From: an uncultured Gemmiger sp.
Lineage (GTDB): Bacteria > Bacillota > Clostridia > Oscillospirales > Ruminococcaceae
Length of the DNA stretch: 64,000 nucleotides
Reading direction: 5' to 3'
Assembly (NCBI GenBank): GCA_947629015.1
Contig: CANRCB010000001.1
Coordinates: 62,001 to 126,000, forward strand
Below are positions 40,503 to 49,051 of this stretch, piece after piece; position 1 is the stretch's first letter; every line of letters starts with the position of its first letter. Made by a program: the position numbers and the translations under genes. Below the pieces are notes generated by a model. The model had not been told where the DNA came from. It was given only the letters and a program-made list of their open reading frames with translations, and ran no database searches.

Positions 40503-43488
40503 AAAGATCTCCATCTTCCTTGCCGTATTGCTCCTTGTGTTTGCACTCTTTATGGTTGCGTGGGTGTTCCTTATTTTCCCCAACTTTGTTTCTTTGGAAA
40601 ACAAAATGGCAGAAGAGGAACCTACTCCCGTTGAGGTAGCGGAGGGATCCGGGAAGATCGACCTTAACGGAACGAATGGCGTGCTTTATATCAATAATGA
40701 GATAATCGTTTTTGTCAGATCGTCGACATCGCAAGAGGAAGCAGCCGCTTTGTTTGAGGCGTTCGATGCCCAAATAGATGATTCAATGGCAGATATCGAT
40801 GTTTACCGGCTGATGTTCAAAGAAGCTATGCCATATGATGATCTGGAAGCGTTGATCAAAAAGATCAAAGCGGAACCACTTGTCGAAAACGCATATTTGA
40901 ATACAGTGACAGAGTTTGAGCCGGACGTCGTTGGCTCGGAAGACGGTTTCGCGTACCAGGGACCTGTATACCCCAATGACCTCTGGAACAATGATCCTTG
41001 GGATACCGGTGTCCCCGATGGAGAAAACTGGGGGATGGAAGCCATTGATGCGCCCGGTGCCTGGGGGTATTTGGATCGGTTGAGCACGGTAAAAATCGGG
41101 CTGATCGATTCCATGCCGGATCAGTCTCATGAAGATCTGGATCTTGCAGACAGCAGCTGCCTGTTTATCGATGAAGACACAGGGATAACGAGCATAAATA
41201 AATATACCCTGCCTGCCGATGATCACGGTACGCACGTTGCGGGGATCATGGATGCCAAATGGAACAACACTTACGGCGTGTCCGGCGTCATGGGCGGAAA
41301 GGGGGAACTGTACCACAGCGAAACGTATTACTATTCCAATGGGAAACTGATCCCCAAATACGCAACGGCATACAGTTATCTTCTGGCACTGAAAACCTTG
41401 ATCGACCAGGATGTGCAGGTCATCAACATAAGTCAGAATACCAGCCGCCTTGTCGGCTTTGCTGCCAGCCACGGAAACAGGAATGCGATCAATTACCTGT
41501 CCATGCAAGCGGCCCTGACGGAGAAAGGGCTGTCAAGGATCATTGCAGCGAGAGAGGCTGCCGGCAGGCCGGATTTTGTTATTTGCGTTGCAGCGGGCAA
41601 CAGCAATTCTATATACTACTATAAGGATGACAAGGAACTTTACGGTTACCGTGAAGAGATAACGACATGGGAATCGGTAAAATATTTATTTGGCTGGCGT
41701 GGTGAAATCGGGAATTCCCTTGCGCTGTACAACAACTTTTTGAACCTGATGGACGAACCCGCCGTAAAGGACAGGGTGATCGTTGCAGGCGCTGTTGGTA
41801 TCGATGTCGGCACATCCACCCCGAACCGCACACAGTATGCCTATGCCTATTATTCCAATGTGGGCTCGCGCGTTGATGTCGTCGCCCCCGGCGGTATATC
41901 CGATGACAAAAGAATATATAGCTGTATCGCCGGAGGATATGGCTCCAACAAGGGGACGTCCATGGCTGCGCCGCATATTTCCGGCGTGGCGGGCCTGATC
42001 TTTGCCTGCAATCCGGCGCTCTCAGGCCCTGAAGTGAAAGAGATCCTTCTTGCCTCGACGACCGGGCGTTATTACCACGGCGGTGAATACAGCGGCCTGC
42101 TCAATGCAAATAACGCTGTCGTGAATGCCCTGAAAACTGTAGATACCTCGGTAGAAAAAGTCCTCAAAACAGAGGTGGATAGCGGCCTGGATCTGTGTTT
42201 TGTGGTAGATACAACGGGTTCCATGGGCGACGATATTGAAAACGCCAAAGAAAACATGGAAAGCATTCTGGAGCATCTCGCCGGCAAAACCGAAAATTAC
42301 CGGGTCGCGTTGATCGACTATCGGGATTACCCGGAAAGATCCCAGAATTCGGCGGATTATCCATATAAAGTGCAGTTGGACTTCACAAACGATACCCGAT
42401 CCATTACAGATGCGATCGATGCGTTGGATCTGGGCAATGGCGGAGACAACGAAGAGACCGTGTATTCGGCGCTGATGGCCGCCGTGAGGCTTGATTGGAG
42501 AAGCGGCGCAAAAAAAGTTATCATCATTTTGGGCGATGCCGCGCCATTGGACCCGGAACCGACCAGCAATTTCACCTACGACGATGTTTTGCTTGCCCTG
42601 TTTAATGCGGATATCGACATTGATTATGAGGCTTCCGACGACCGCGTAACAGATGCTTTGGATGCAAGCCTGATCAACGTGTTCTCCATCGGTACGGATG
42701 CAAGCTCTGATGCAGCGGATTTCTTTGAGCAAATTTCGAGCAGCACCGGTGGCAGTTATGCGAGTGTAGACGACGCCTCAAAGGTCAGTGACGCCATCAT
42801 AGACTCCATCGAACAGATCGACGTCGCTGAGAAAATAACGGCCAGCGCTGATTTTGGCGATGCCATGGCAAACCGGGAGATCAACCTCTATTCCGGGCAA
42901 GAGTATTTGTTCACAACGGAAACGGACGGCAGCGGGCAGCTTGTGCTCGACTCGATCGAAGCGGGCACTTACAGGTGGACAAGCAACAGTTTGTACAGCG
43001 GCGGCTCGATCGACATTGATGCGGACAGCCATGATGTGACGATCCGGAAGACGAAGACCTACTGGTTTGCACCGCTTTTGGAGGTCTGGCAGCAGCACAC
43101 AGTGCTCGTTTGTTCCGCTCTGTTGGCATATATAGCCTTGTGCGCCGCGATTCCTGTTTCGATCCGGAATATCCGCAAACGCATTCACAGGAAGCGGGAT
43201 GTATCCCGTTCTGACGCGGTACCTAAATCTGTTGCCTTCCCGACGCATAGGTCTGCGGGCCCCCAAATCCCCGTATCGGATATTCGGTATGAGGAAGACC
43301 CGCTTTGCCCGAATTGCGGCTGCAAAATACCTTCCGGGGCGCGTTTCTGCGAACAGTGTGGATGTGATCTGCGCGCGGCCTCGCCGGGAACGGCAGAGCG
43401 CATTTGCCCCTCTTGCGGGCGCCGCTGCAAAGGCCGGGAAGTATACTGCGGCATATGCGGGGCCAAGATCGAAGGCGGAATGAAATGA
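40486..43488 (+). CDS. Membrane-anchored subtilisin-VWA fusion with zinc ribbons
   Basis: Predicted surface serine protease with a metal-dependent ligand-binding domain. The 1000-residue product runs: membrane helix (6-31), propeptide-like region (about 65-145), S8 subtilisin domain with D208, H247 (DDHGTHVAG), N372 and S492 (GTSMAAPH), a von Willebrand A domain with DTTGSM at 575-580, and a short beta domain. A second membrane helix (about 872-893), a basic stretch and two zinc ribbons (CPNCG/CEQCG at 941-958, CPSCG/CGICG at 974-992) follow. All catalytic residues are intact. With two membrane helices both termini should lie in the cytosol and the protease and VWA outside. I know of no characterised protein with this architecture. 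Confidence 0.88.
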   Translation: MKTVLKKISIFLAVLLLVFALFMVAWVFLIFPNFVSLENKMAEEEPTPVEVAEGSGKIDLNGTNGVLYINNEIIVFVRSSTSQEEAAALFEAFDAQIDDSMADIDVYRLMFKEAMPYDDLEALIKKIKAEPLVENAYLNTVTEFEPDVVGSEDGFAYQGPVYPNDLWNNDPWDTGVPDGENWGMEAIDAPGAWGYLDRLSTVKIGLIDSMPDQSHEDLDLADSSCLFIDEDTGITSINKYTLPADDHGTHVAGIMDAKWNNTYGVSGVMGGKGELYHSETYYYSNGKLIPKYATAYSYLLALKTLIDQDVQVINISQNTSRLVGFAASHGNRNAINYLSMQAALTEKGLSRIIAAREAAGRPDFVICVAAGNSNSIYYYKDDKELYGYREEITTWESVKYLFGWRGEIGNSLALYNNFLNLMDEPAVKDRVIVAGAVGIDVGTSTPNRTQYAYAYYSNVGSRVDVVAPGGISDDKRIYSCIAGGYGSNKGTSMAAPHISGVAGLIFACNPALSGPEVKEILLASTTGRYYHGGEYSGLLNANNAVVNALKTVDTSVEKVLKTEVDSGLDLCFVVDTTGSMGDDIENAKENMESILEHLAGKTENYRVALIDYRDYPERSQNSADYPYKVQLDFTNDTRSITDAIDALDLGNGGDNEETVYSALMAAVRLDWRSGAKKVIIILGDAAPLDPEPTSNFTYDDVLLALFNADIDIDYEASDDRVTDALDASLINVFSIGTDASSDAADFFEQISSSTGGSYASVDDASKVSDAIIDSIEQIDVAEKITASADFGDAMANREINLYSGQEYLFTTETDGSGQLVLDSIEAGTYRWTSNSLYSGGSIDIDADSHDVTIRKTKTYWFAPLLEVWQQHTVLVCSALLAYIALCAAIPVSIRNIRKRIHRKRDVSRSDAVPKSVAFPTHRSAGPQIPVSDIRYEEDPLCPNCGCKIPSGARFCEQCGCDLRAASPGTAERICPSCGRRCKGREVYCGICGAKIEGGMK

Positions 43489-43518
43489 GGATGGCTTTTT
43501 GAATGCCCCCGGAACAAA

Positions 43519-43559
43519 AGGGCGCACTATAGGGGGCCCGGCCCCGTATAGTGCGCCCT
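43519..43559 (+). terminator. Terminator after the zinc-ribbon operon
   Basis: AGGGCGCACTATA and its complement form a 13-bp stem around a GC-rich loop, 31 bases behind the subtilisin-VWA stop codon. No T-tract follows. Confidence 0.55.
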
Positions 43560-43584
43560 GCGATGATCCATGGGGCGCCGCGCG

Positions 43585-43613
43585 TTGACAGCGCGCGGGG
43601 CCTGTGATATGAT
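43585..43613 (+). promoter_or_regulatory. Promoter of the 105-residue unknown gene
   Basis: TTGACA at 43585-43590 and TATGAT at 43608-43613, 17 bases apart, with TGA giving an extended -10. Confidence 0.75.
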
Positions 43614-43648
43614 CCAGATGGTTTTGAATTTTACAAGGGGGGCGCGCC

Positions 43649-43966
43649 ATGCTCACGGGGTTCCCGGCCTACCACTTTTTCCAGTGCGGCAACGTTTTTA
43701 CCGGCGCCGAGGGCGGCATGCGCTACCGCCTTGCCACCGGCAAGCTGGGCGAAGGCGAGGAGGAGCGGTTCCGCCTTTTGGCCACCGTCTGGCCGGGGCC
43801 GTGGAGCGTTGAGCATACCGCCGAGGGCAAGCTGCAAACGGCGGAGTTCGCCGCCTCACAGCAGGGCCTTGATGCGGCCGCCGTGTGGCTGGCGCAGCAG
43901 TATGCCGCGCAGCGCCCGGTGTGGGACAACATCCCCTCCATCCTTGACTGTGAGCCCGACCGCTGA
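43649..43966 (+). CDS. Small conserved-looking protein of unknown function
   Basis: I do not recognise this 105-residue protein. It has no signal peptide, membrane helix or known motif. The middle is a charged segment (LATGKLGEGEEERFRLLATV) with an aromatic WPGPWSVEHTAEGKLQ part that looks like a small alpha/beta fold. The good promoter, AAGGGGGG ribosome site and host-like codon use argue that it is real. It is monocistronic, with a gap before the next regulator gene. Confidence 0.7.
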   Translation: MLTGFPAYHFFQCGNVFTGAEGGMRYRLATGKLGEGEEERFRLLATVWPGPWSVEHTAEGKLQTAEFAASQQGLDAAAVWLAQQYAAQRPVWDNIPSILDCEPDR

Positions 43967-44123
43967 CACCCGCGTTTTTGCCCGGCCGCCTGCCAAAAGC
44001 GGCCGGGCAACGTATGATGGCGGATATGCAACACAAGGTGGCGGCGGTGCAACAGGTTTGTGCTGGTGTTCCCGGCGGCGCGGTGGCAGACTGTAAGCAT
44101 CAAAACAAAGGAGGGCACCGCCC

Positions 44124-44792
44124 ATGACATTCCCCCAAAAATTCCAAACCCTGCGCCGCCAAAAAAATCTCTCGCAGGAGCAGCTGGCGGAACAGCTCAA
44201 CGTTTCCCGGCAGGCCGTCTCCCGCTGGGAGAACGGCGAGGTGCTGCCCGACGCGCCCAACCTTGTGCAGATCGGCCGGCTGTTCGGCGTATCGCTCGAT
44301 TATCTTTTGAACGACGCCTATGCCAGCGACGCCGACACCCCCGCCGTGCAAAACGCAAAAGCCGCGCTGGAGGCCCGCCGCAAGCTGGACGCGGCCTTCC
44401 TCATCGCCGTCGGCGTCATCGCCACGGCGACGGTTTGGGAGTTTGCCAATCTCCTGTACGAGAAAAAGCTGCTGTGGGCCCTGCTCGCCTTCACCGTGCA
44501 GATGGCCGCCGTCGTCGCCTTCAAGGTGCTTTTGGGCCGCTGGCCGGTGGGGGAGGGGCACCGTCGGCAGACAAAGCGCAAATTCATCGCCGCCGTCGCT
44601 TTGCTGGTGGGGTGGATGCCGCTGCTGCCGCTTTCCCGCCTGCTGGCGGGCCTGGCCGTCGGCATCGCGGCAGGGCAGCCGGGGCATAATTATCCGCACA
44701 ACAGCTTGTATGACTATATCCTGACGGCGATCCTGTATGGCGCGCTGTGCGCGGGGCTGTGCCTTTGGCTGCGCCGGCATAAAGGCGAATGA
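44124..44792 (+). CDS. XRE-type regulator with membrane helices
   Basis: Predicted membrane-bound transcription regulator. The 222-residue product has an N-terminal helix-turn-helix (LRRQKNLSQEQLAEQLNVSR, then QAVSRWENGEVLPDAPNL) and, from about residue 88, four hydrophobic helices separated by short basic loops. Regulators of this layout usually sense the membrane and control neighbours such as the gene that follows. AAAGGAGG lies upstream of the ATG. The stop codon region carries the promoter and repeat tract of the next gene. Confidence 0.85.
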   Translation: MTFPQKFQTLRRQKNLSQEQLAEQLNVSRQAVSRWENGEVLPDAPNLVQIGRLFGVSLDYLLNDAYASDADTPAVQNAKAALEARRKLDAAFLIAVGVIATATVWEFANLLYEKKLLWALLAFTVQMAAVVAFKVLLGRWPVGEGHRRQTKRKFIAAVALLVGWMPLLPLSRLLAGLAVGIAAGQPGHNYPHNSLYDYILTAILYGALCAGLCLWLRRHKGE

Positions 44793-44818
44793 GCGCGCCG
44801 CCATCCGGGAAAGCTGCC

Positions 44819-44847
44819 TTGACTTGCAACGGGGTGCGGCGTATAAT
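44819..44847 (+). promoter_or_regulatory. Promoter upstream of the CAGA tract
   Basis: TTGACT at 44819-44824 and TATAAT at 44842-44847 with a 17-base spacer. A second TTGACA (44879-44884) has only CAACAT (44902-44907) as -10, directly touching the repeat tract. Confidence 0.75.
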
Positions 44848-44907
44848 AAATAAAGATCCAAAAAAGCTGAAAAAGGGGTTGACAAAGCCCGCTATGGCGC
44901 GCAACAT

Positions 44908-44976
<69 letters not shown>

Positions 44977-45141
44977 GCTGATCATGCGCCTTTGAAGGCT
45001 GGCCCTGTGGCGGGCCGGTATAGTCCCCATATATAAAAGGCGGCGTCCTCTGTGCCTTGCCAGGGCACAAAGGGTGCCGGCTTTTTGGCGTAAGCCATGC
45101 CCCGGCCGCGGTGCGGCCAAAAGTAAAAGGAGGTAGCATCC

Positions 45142-46530
45142 ATGAAGTACTGCATTTCCTGCGGGAAGGAGCTCCTGGAAAACGTAAAGACCTGCCCATA
45201 TTGCGGCACGGAAGTACCCGTGCTTGCCGAACGGCCCGCGCCCGCCGCGCCTGCCGCGCCGCAGCCCGCGCCCGCCGCGCCGGCATCCGCCCCCGCGCAG
45301 CAGGCGGAAAAAGCGCAGGCGGCGCCCCGGTGGGAACCTGTCTGGAAACGTATGGAGCGCGGGTATTATAGCCGCCAGTTTGAAAAGATCCGCAACGGCA
45401 AAAAAACCGGCTTCAGCTTTGAGAACTTTTGGTGGGCCATTTTAAAGGCAAAGCGCCATGGCGATGTGGCTCTGTTCGTAAAAACGGCCCTGCCGGTCAT
45501 GTGCCTGTTGTACCTTGCGTTTGCCCTGTTGTTCGTGGATATCTTTTTCCCCTCAAAGGCACTTTTGGTCTTGGCGTGCGTCCTGTTTGGGCTGATGTTC
45601 GCCACCCTGCTGGTCTGTAACACCTGGTACGGTTTGCGCTACACGCAGTACTTGTATAAGCGTACCGGCGGCGATGTCGAAAAGATATGGCAAAAAAACG
45701 GGTATGCCAACCTCTACTATTACCTCGTCTCGATCGGTGGGTTTGTGCTGATCCTCGGCCTGCTGTTCGTTTTGTATATCTTCTTTGATGTCCCGACGGA
45801 TCGGGCGGACGGCCTGCCGATAGAGCCGCCCGCAATTTCCGATGAAGTGCCGCCGGACGGCCAGGCCGAAACGCAGGAGCCCGCGCAATCGCAAAGCGCG
45901 GAGCCGGCCCCCACGCCCGAGCCGACGCCGGAAGCGCAGCCGGAGCCCGCGCCGGAAGCGGGCGCACAGGCCGTGCCCCGCACCGACATCTACTATATCC
46001 AGACCGACGAACTGGCGCCCTGGCACGGCGTCTGGAAAGATGCCGAAACCGGCTGGCTGATGCTGTTTGAGGCGCAGGAGATCGGCGGCGATTACGGCGA
46101 GCAGCAGCCCGACGGCAGCTGGCTCATCACCGTGCAGTATCTGGACGGCGGCGAAGAAGTCGGCTACCGGCTCTCGGCCGACGGCAACACGCTGGAAGGC
46201 ATCGACGCCGACGGCAATGTCTACGCTACATATGTGACCCCCGGCCTGGAGGATGCGCCCGCCCCGCTGCCGCAGGAACTCTGGGGCTATTACGGCTGCA
46301 CCGAGGCACTGGACTACGCGCTGCCCGTTTATGTCGATGCCTTCCGCTTTGGGGACGCGCTGTATACCAACGGCACGGACAACGGCGACGGTGCCTATAC
46401 CCTGATGACAACGGATGAATTCGGCATGGAGGAACCCATCGACGTACAATTTTATACCGACGGCACGAACTGGTACTTTGAATGGGTCTACAACGAATAT
46501 CTGCCGCCTTACGGCAGGATATCCGGCTGA
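45142..46530 (+). CDS. Zinc-ribbon membrane protein behind the CAGA tract
   Basis: Function unknown. The 462-residue product has an N-terminal zinc ribbon (C4/C7 and C18/C21), a Pro/Ala linker, three hydrophobic helices (about 110-135, 140-165 and 195-220) and an external Glu/Pro-rich stalk (about 235-275). A 180-residue beta-rich domain rich in Tyr, Trp and Asp (WHGVWKDAETGWLMLFEA) follows. The plan is similar to the 770-residue protein of the zinc-ribbon operon: ribbon inside, sensor-like domain outside. AAAAGGAGG precedes the ATG. Control may involve the membrane-bound XRE protein encoded before it and the repeat tract in its leader. Confidence 0.85.
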   Translation: MKYCISCGKELLENVKTCPYCGTEVPVLAERPAPAAPAAPQPAPAAPASAPAQQAEKAQAAPRWEPVWKRMERGYYSRQFEKIRNGKKTGFSFENFWWAILKAKRHGDVALFVKTALPVMCLLYLAFALLFVDIFFPSKALLVLACVLFGLMFATLLVCNTWYGLRYTQYLYKRTGGDVEKIWQKNGYANLYYYLVSIGGFVLILGLLFVLYIFFDVPTDRADGLPIEPPAISDEVPPDGQAETQEPAQSQSAEPAPTPEPTPEAQPEPAPEAGAQAVPRTDIYYIQTDELAPWHGVWKDAETGWLMLFEAQEIGGDYGEQQPDGSWLITVQYLDGGEEVGYRLSADGNTLEGIDADGNVYATYVTPGLEDAPAPLPQELWGYYGCTEALDYALPVYVDAFRFGDALYTNGTDNGDGAYTLMTTDEFGMEEPIDVQFYTDGTNWYFEWVYNEYLPPYGRISG

Positions 46531-46552
46531 CTGTTTGCGCAGCTTTCGACAG

Positions 46553-46587
46553 AACGGGGCGGGGCCTTGCGGCCCCGCCCCATCGCT
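46553..46587. terminator. Terminator between convergent genes
   Basis: GGGGCGGGGCC and GGCCCCGCCCC form an 11-bp stem with a TTGC loop; CATCGCTTTTTATA follows on the plus strand. It ends the zinc-ribbon gene and may also stop the short-chain dehydrogenase transcript. Confidence 0.8.
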
Positions 46588-46589
46588 TT

Positions 46590-47306
46590 TTATACGACGT
46601 ATCCGCCGTTTTGGCCCAACACCTGGCCGTTGATGTAACCGCTTTTTTCGTCGGCCAGGAACACCACGCTGCGGGCCACCTCCTCCGGCGTGCCCAGCCG
46701 CCCGGCGGGGATGTCCGCGCACAGGGCGGCTTTGTCGGCGGCGGAAAAACCGGCCATCATCGCGGTGTCGATGGCCCCCGGCGCCACGCAGTTGACGGTG
46801 ATGCCGCTGGGGCCTTCCTCCTTGGCCAGCGCTTTGGCAAGCCCGATAAGCCCCGCCTTGGCGGCGCTGTAGGCGGCCTCGCAGCTGGCGCCGGCCTGCC
46901 CCCACATGCTGCTCACGAACACGATGCGCCCGAACTTTTGCCGTATCATGCCCGGCAGCACCGCGCGGCAGGCGTAGAACGCGCCGTCCAGGCCGACGGC
47001 CATCACCCGCCGCCAGTCCGCGTCCGTCATGTCCTGCAAAAGGCCGTAATGCGCCGCGCCGGCGTTGTAGACGAGTGCGTCGATGCGCCCGCCCAGCGCC
47101 GCCGCGGCGGTGCGCACGGCGGCACCGGCCGCAGCCGGGTCGGCGGCGTCGGCCTGGATGGAGGCCGCGCCGGTATCGCCGCCCACGGCCAAAGCGCCGT
47201 CCGCGTCGCTGTGCCAGGTGAACGCCACGCGGTGCCCCGCCGCCGCAAAGGCCCGCACACAGGCGGCCCCGATGCCCCGGCTGCCGCCGATGACCAACAC
47301 GTTCAT
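46590..47306 (-). CDS. Short-chain dehydrogenase, FabG-like
   Basis: NAD(P)-dependent oxidoreductase. The 238-residue product has the cofactor loop GGSRGIGAA, the NAG motif (VYNAGAAHYG), the catalytic Ser in VSSMWG and YSAAKAG with Tyr and Lys, and the C-terminal SGYINGQVLGQNGG. It resembles 3-oxoacyl-ACP reductases, but no fatty-acid genes are nearby, so the substrate is open. AAGGAGGG precedes the ATG. Its start overlaps the tadA stop by ATGA. Confidence 0.88.
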   Translation of the reverse strand: MNVLVIGGSRGIGAACVRAFAAAGHRVAFTWHSDADGALAVGGDTGAASIQADAADPAAAGAAVRTAAAALGGRIDALVYNAGAAHYGLLQDMTDADWRRVMAVGLDGAFYACRAVLPGMIRQKFGRIVFVSSMWGQAGASCEAAYSAAKAGLIGLAKALAKEEGPSGITVNCVAPGAIDTAMMAGFSAADKAALCADIPAGRLGTPEEVARSVVFLADEKSGYINGQVLGQNGGYVV

Positions 47307-47773
47307 GCTTCCCCCTCCTTGCCGCGCCCGGCGCGCAGCCGCGCAAAAAAACCGCGCAGCAGCGCCTGCGCCTCGTCCGCCAGCAGGCCGCCCTCCACGG
47401 CCGGGCGGTGGTTGAACGGCAGCGCGAACAGGTCGGCCACGCTGCCGCAGCACCCGGCCTTGGGGTCGGGCGCGGCATACACCACCCGTTTGAGGCGGCT
47501 GTTGATGATGGCACCCGCGCACATGGGGCAGGGTTCCAGCGTGACAAACAGCTCACACTGCCACAGCCGCCAGCCGCCCAGGGCGCGGCACGCGTCGCCG
47601 ATGGCCAGAACCTCGGCATGGCAGAGGGCGTTTTTTGCGCTCTCGCGCAGGTTATGCGCGCGGGCAACGATGGCGCCGTCCTTCGCCACCACGGCGCCCA
47701 CCGGCACCTCGCCCAGGGCCGCGGCGGCCCTGGCCTCGTCAAGGGCGGCGCGCATCAGCTCGGTATCGGTCAT
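47303..47773 (-). CDS. tadA: tRNA adenosine-34 deaminase
   Basis: Converts wobble adenosine to inosine in tRNA-Arg(ACG). The 156-residue product has the zinc site HAEVLAI (H52, E54) and PCPMC (C82, C85), with the TLEPCPMCAGAIINSR block typical of TadA. It overlaps both neighbours by ATGA, so CPBP protease, tadA and the dehydrogenase form one operon. Confidence 0.93.
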   Translation of the reverse strand: MTDTELMRAALDEARAAAALGEVPVGAVVAKDGAIVARAHNLRESAKNALCHAEVLAIGDACRALGGWRLWQCELFVTLEPCPMCAGAIINSRLKRVVYAAPDPKAGCCGSVADLFALPFNHRPAVEGGLLADEAQALLRGFFARLRAGRGKEGEA

Positions 47774-48705
47774 GCCGCACCCCCAAATTGCAGCCCAAAT
47801 TGCAGGCAGATCGTGTACGCCGCCAGCCCCAGCGCCGTGACGGTGTATACGGGGCTGCCAAAGACCGACCGCGCCGCCGGCCCGGGGCGCAGCCCCTCTG
47901 TAAAGCGCAGGCCCTGCCGCACGGCGCGCCAAAACAGCGCCCCGGCCAGGACCGGGCAGCCCAGCAGCAGGCAAAGCTGCACGGCCATCGCCAGCTGCGG
48001 CGGGGCGTACAGCTGCAGATACAGCACAAAAAACGCAAGGCAGTTGTTCACAAAATGCAAAAGCATCCCCGGCAGGATGCTGCCGGTGCGCTCCGCCAGC
48101 CAGCCCAGAAACAGCCCGCAGGCCAGCGCGGTGGGCAGCTGGGTGAGGTTCAGATGCAAAAGCGCGAACAGCAGCGCCGGGCCCAGGATGGCGGCGCCGC
48201 TGCCGCCCGGGCGCAAAAGGCCCTGCATCGCGCCGCGGAACAGCAATTCCTCCCCGATGGCGGGCAGCACGCACAGCAAAACAAAATAAAGCGCCAGCGC
48301 GGCGCCGCCGCGGGGCAGGGCCGCCGCCGCGGCCGGCACGCCTGCCAGCCGCCCCAAAAGCCCGCCCAGCAGGTTGCCGAAGTTCGCCAGCCCCAAAAAG
48401 ATGCCCAGGCACCACAGCGGCGCCCACTGGCTGGGGATGAGCAGGCGCAGATCCTGCGTTTGCAGGCGGGTGGCGGCCAGCAGCGCCGCCACCGGCACGG
48501 CGATGGCCCCGGCCCCCGCCAGCAGCGAAAGCAGCGCCGCCGCCGCGGGGGTAAAGCCGACGGGCGCGGCCAGCGTGGCGCCCGGCACGCGCAGGCCCAT
48601 CAAAAACGAGAACAGCGCTTGCAGCGCCCGGCGCGCCGCAAGGTACAAAAGCGCCGCCAGCGCGCATTGCCCGGCGGCGCCGCGCACGCCGCGTGTTTTT
48701 GCCAT
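47770..48705 (-). CDS. CPBP-family intramembrane protease
   Basis: Predicted membrane metalloprotease of the CAAX/bacteriocin-immunity (Abi) family. The 311-residue product has eight or so helices and the motifs GEELLFRGAMQG, LLFALLHLN and HFVNNCLA that carry the Glu/Glu and His ligands. In other bacteria such proteins process prenylated proteins or give bacteriocin self-immunity. The start is uncertain: ATG at 48705 has AAAGG touching it, while a TTG three codons earlier is nine bases behind AGGAAAGAGG. Confidence 0.85.
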   Translation of the reverse strand: MAKTRGVRGAAGQCALAALLYLAARRALQALFSFLMGLRVPGATLAAPVGFTPAAAALLSLLAGAGAIAVPVAALLAATRLQTQDLRLLIPSQWAPLWCLGIFLGLANFGNLLGGLLGRLAGVPAAAAALPRGGAALALYFVLLCVLPAIGEELLFRGAMQGLLRPGGSGAAILGPALLFALLHLNLTQLPTALACGLFLGWLAERTGSILPGMLLHFVNNCLAFFVLYLQLYAPPQLAMAVQLCLLLGCPVLAGALFWRAVRQGLRFTEGLRPGPAARSVFGSPVYTVTALGLAAYTICLQFGLQFGGAA

Positions 48706-49051
48706 CCTTTGCAAAGCAAACAGCCTCTTTCCTGCCCGGTACGGCCCAAAACGTCCGCCTTTACTGTAGCATACCCGGCACCGAAACACAACATTTTTGC
48801 GCAAACGTACGTTTTGCCGGCGCGTGTTCGCGGCTTGCCCATTGCCGGGCAAAAAAATCCGCCGGCTGTGCGGGCCGGCGGATCCGGGCGGCGGTTGTGC
48901 GGGCCGCCGTCCTGAGGGAGAGAAGAAGAATGATGGTGCAAAATACGCTTGACTTACTGCCTTTACTATACTATAGTATCGTTGTTAAGTAAAACTCATT
49001 TTTTTCACATGAAAGATGAAGAAAATTCAACTGTAACGGGAGGGATGCGCC
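48706..49051. other. Divergent gap before the LysR gene
   Basis: No gene. It holds GC-rich hairpins at about 48857-48906 (ATCCGCCGGC/GCCGGCGGAT and a GGGCGGC/GCCGCC stem), then the LysR promoter. The hairpins could end rightward readthrough before that promoter. Confidence 0.55.
48949..48978 (+). promoter_or_regulatory. LysR promoter with palindromic -10
   Basis: TTGACT at 48949-48954 and TATAGT at 48972-48977 with a 17-base spacer. The -10 lies within the perfect palindrome ATACTATAGTAT (48967-48978), a likely binding site for the LysR product or another dimer. Confidence 0.7.

Noticed and set aside
47408..48915. Plus-strand frames opposite tadA and the CPBP protease gene
   Set aside because: Shadows with Gln/Arg/Ala-rich products; the minus-strand genes overlap by ATGA and carry full motifs.
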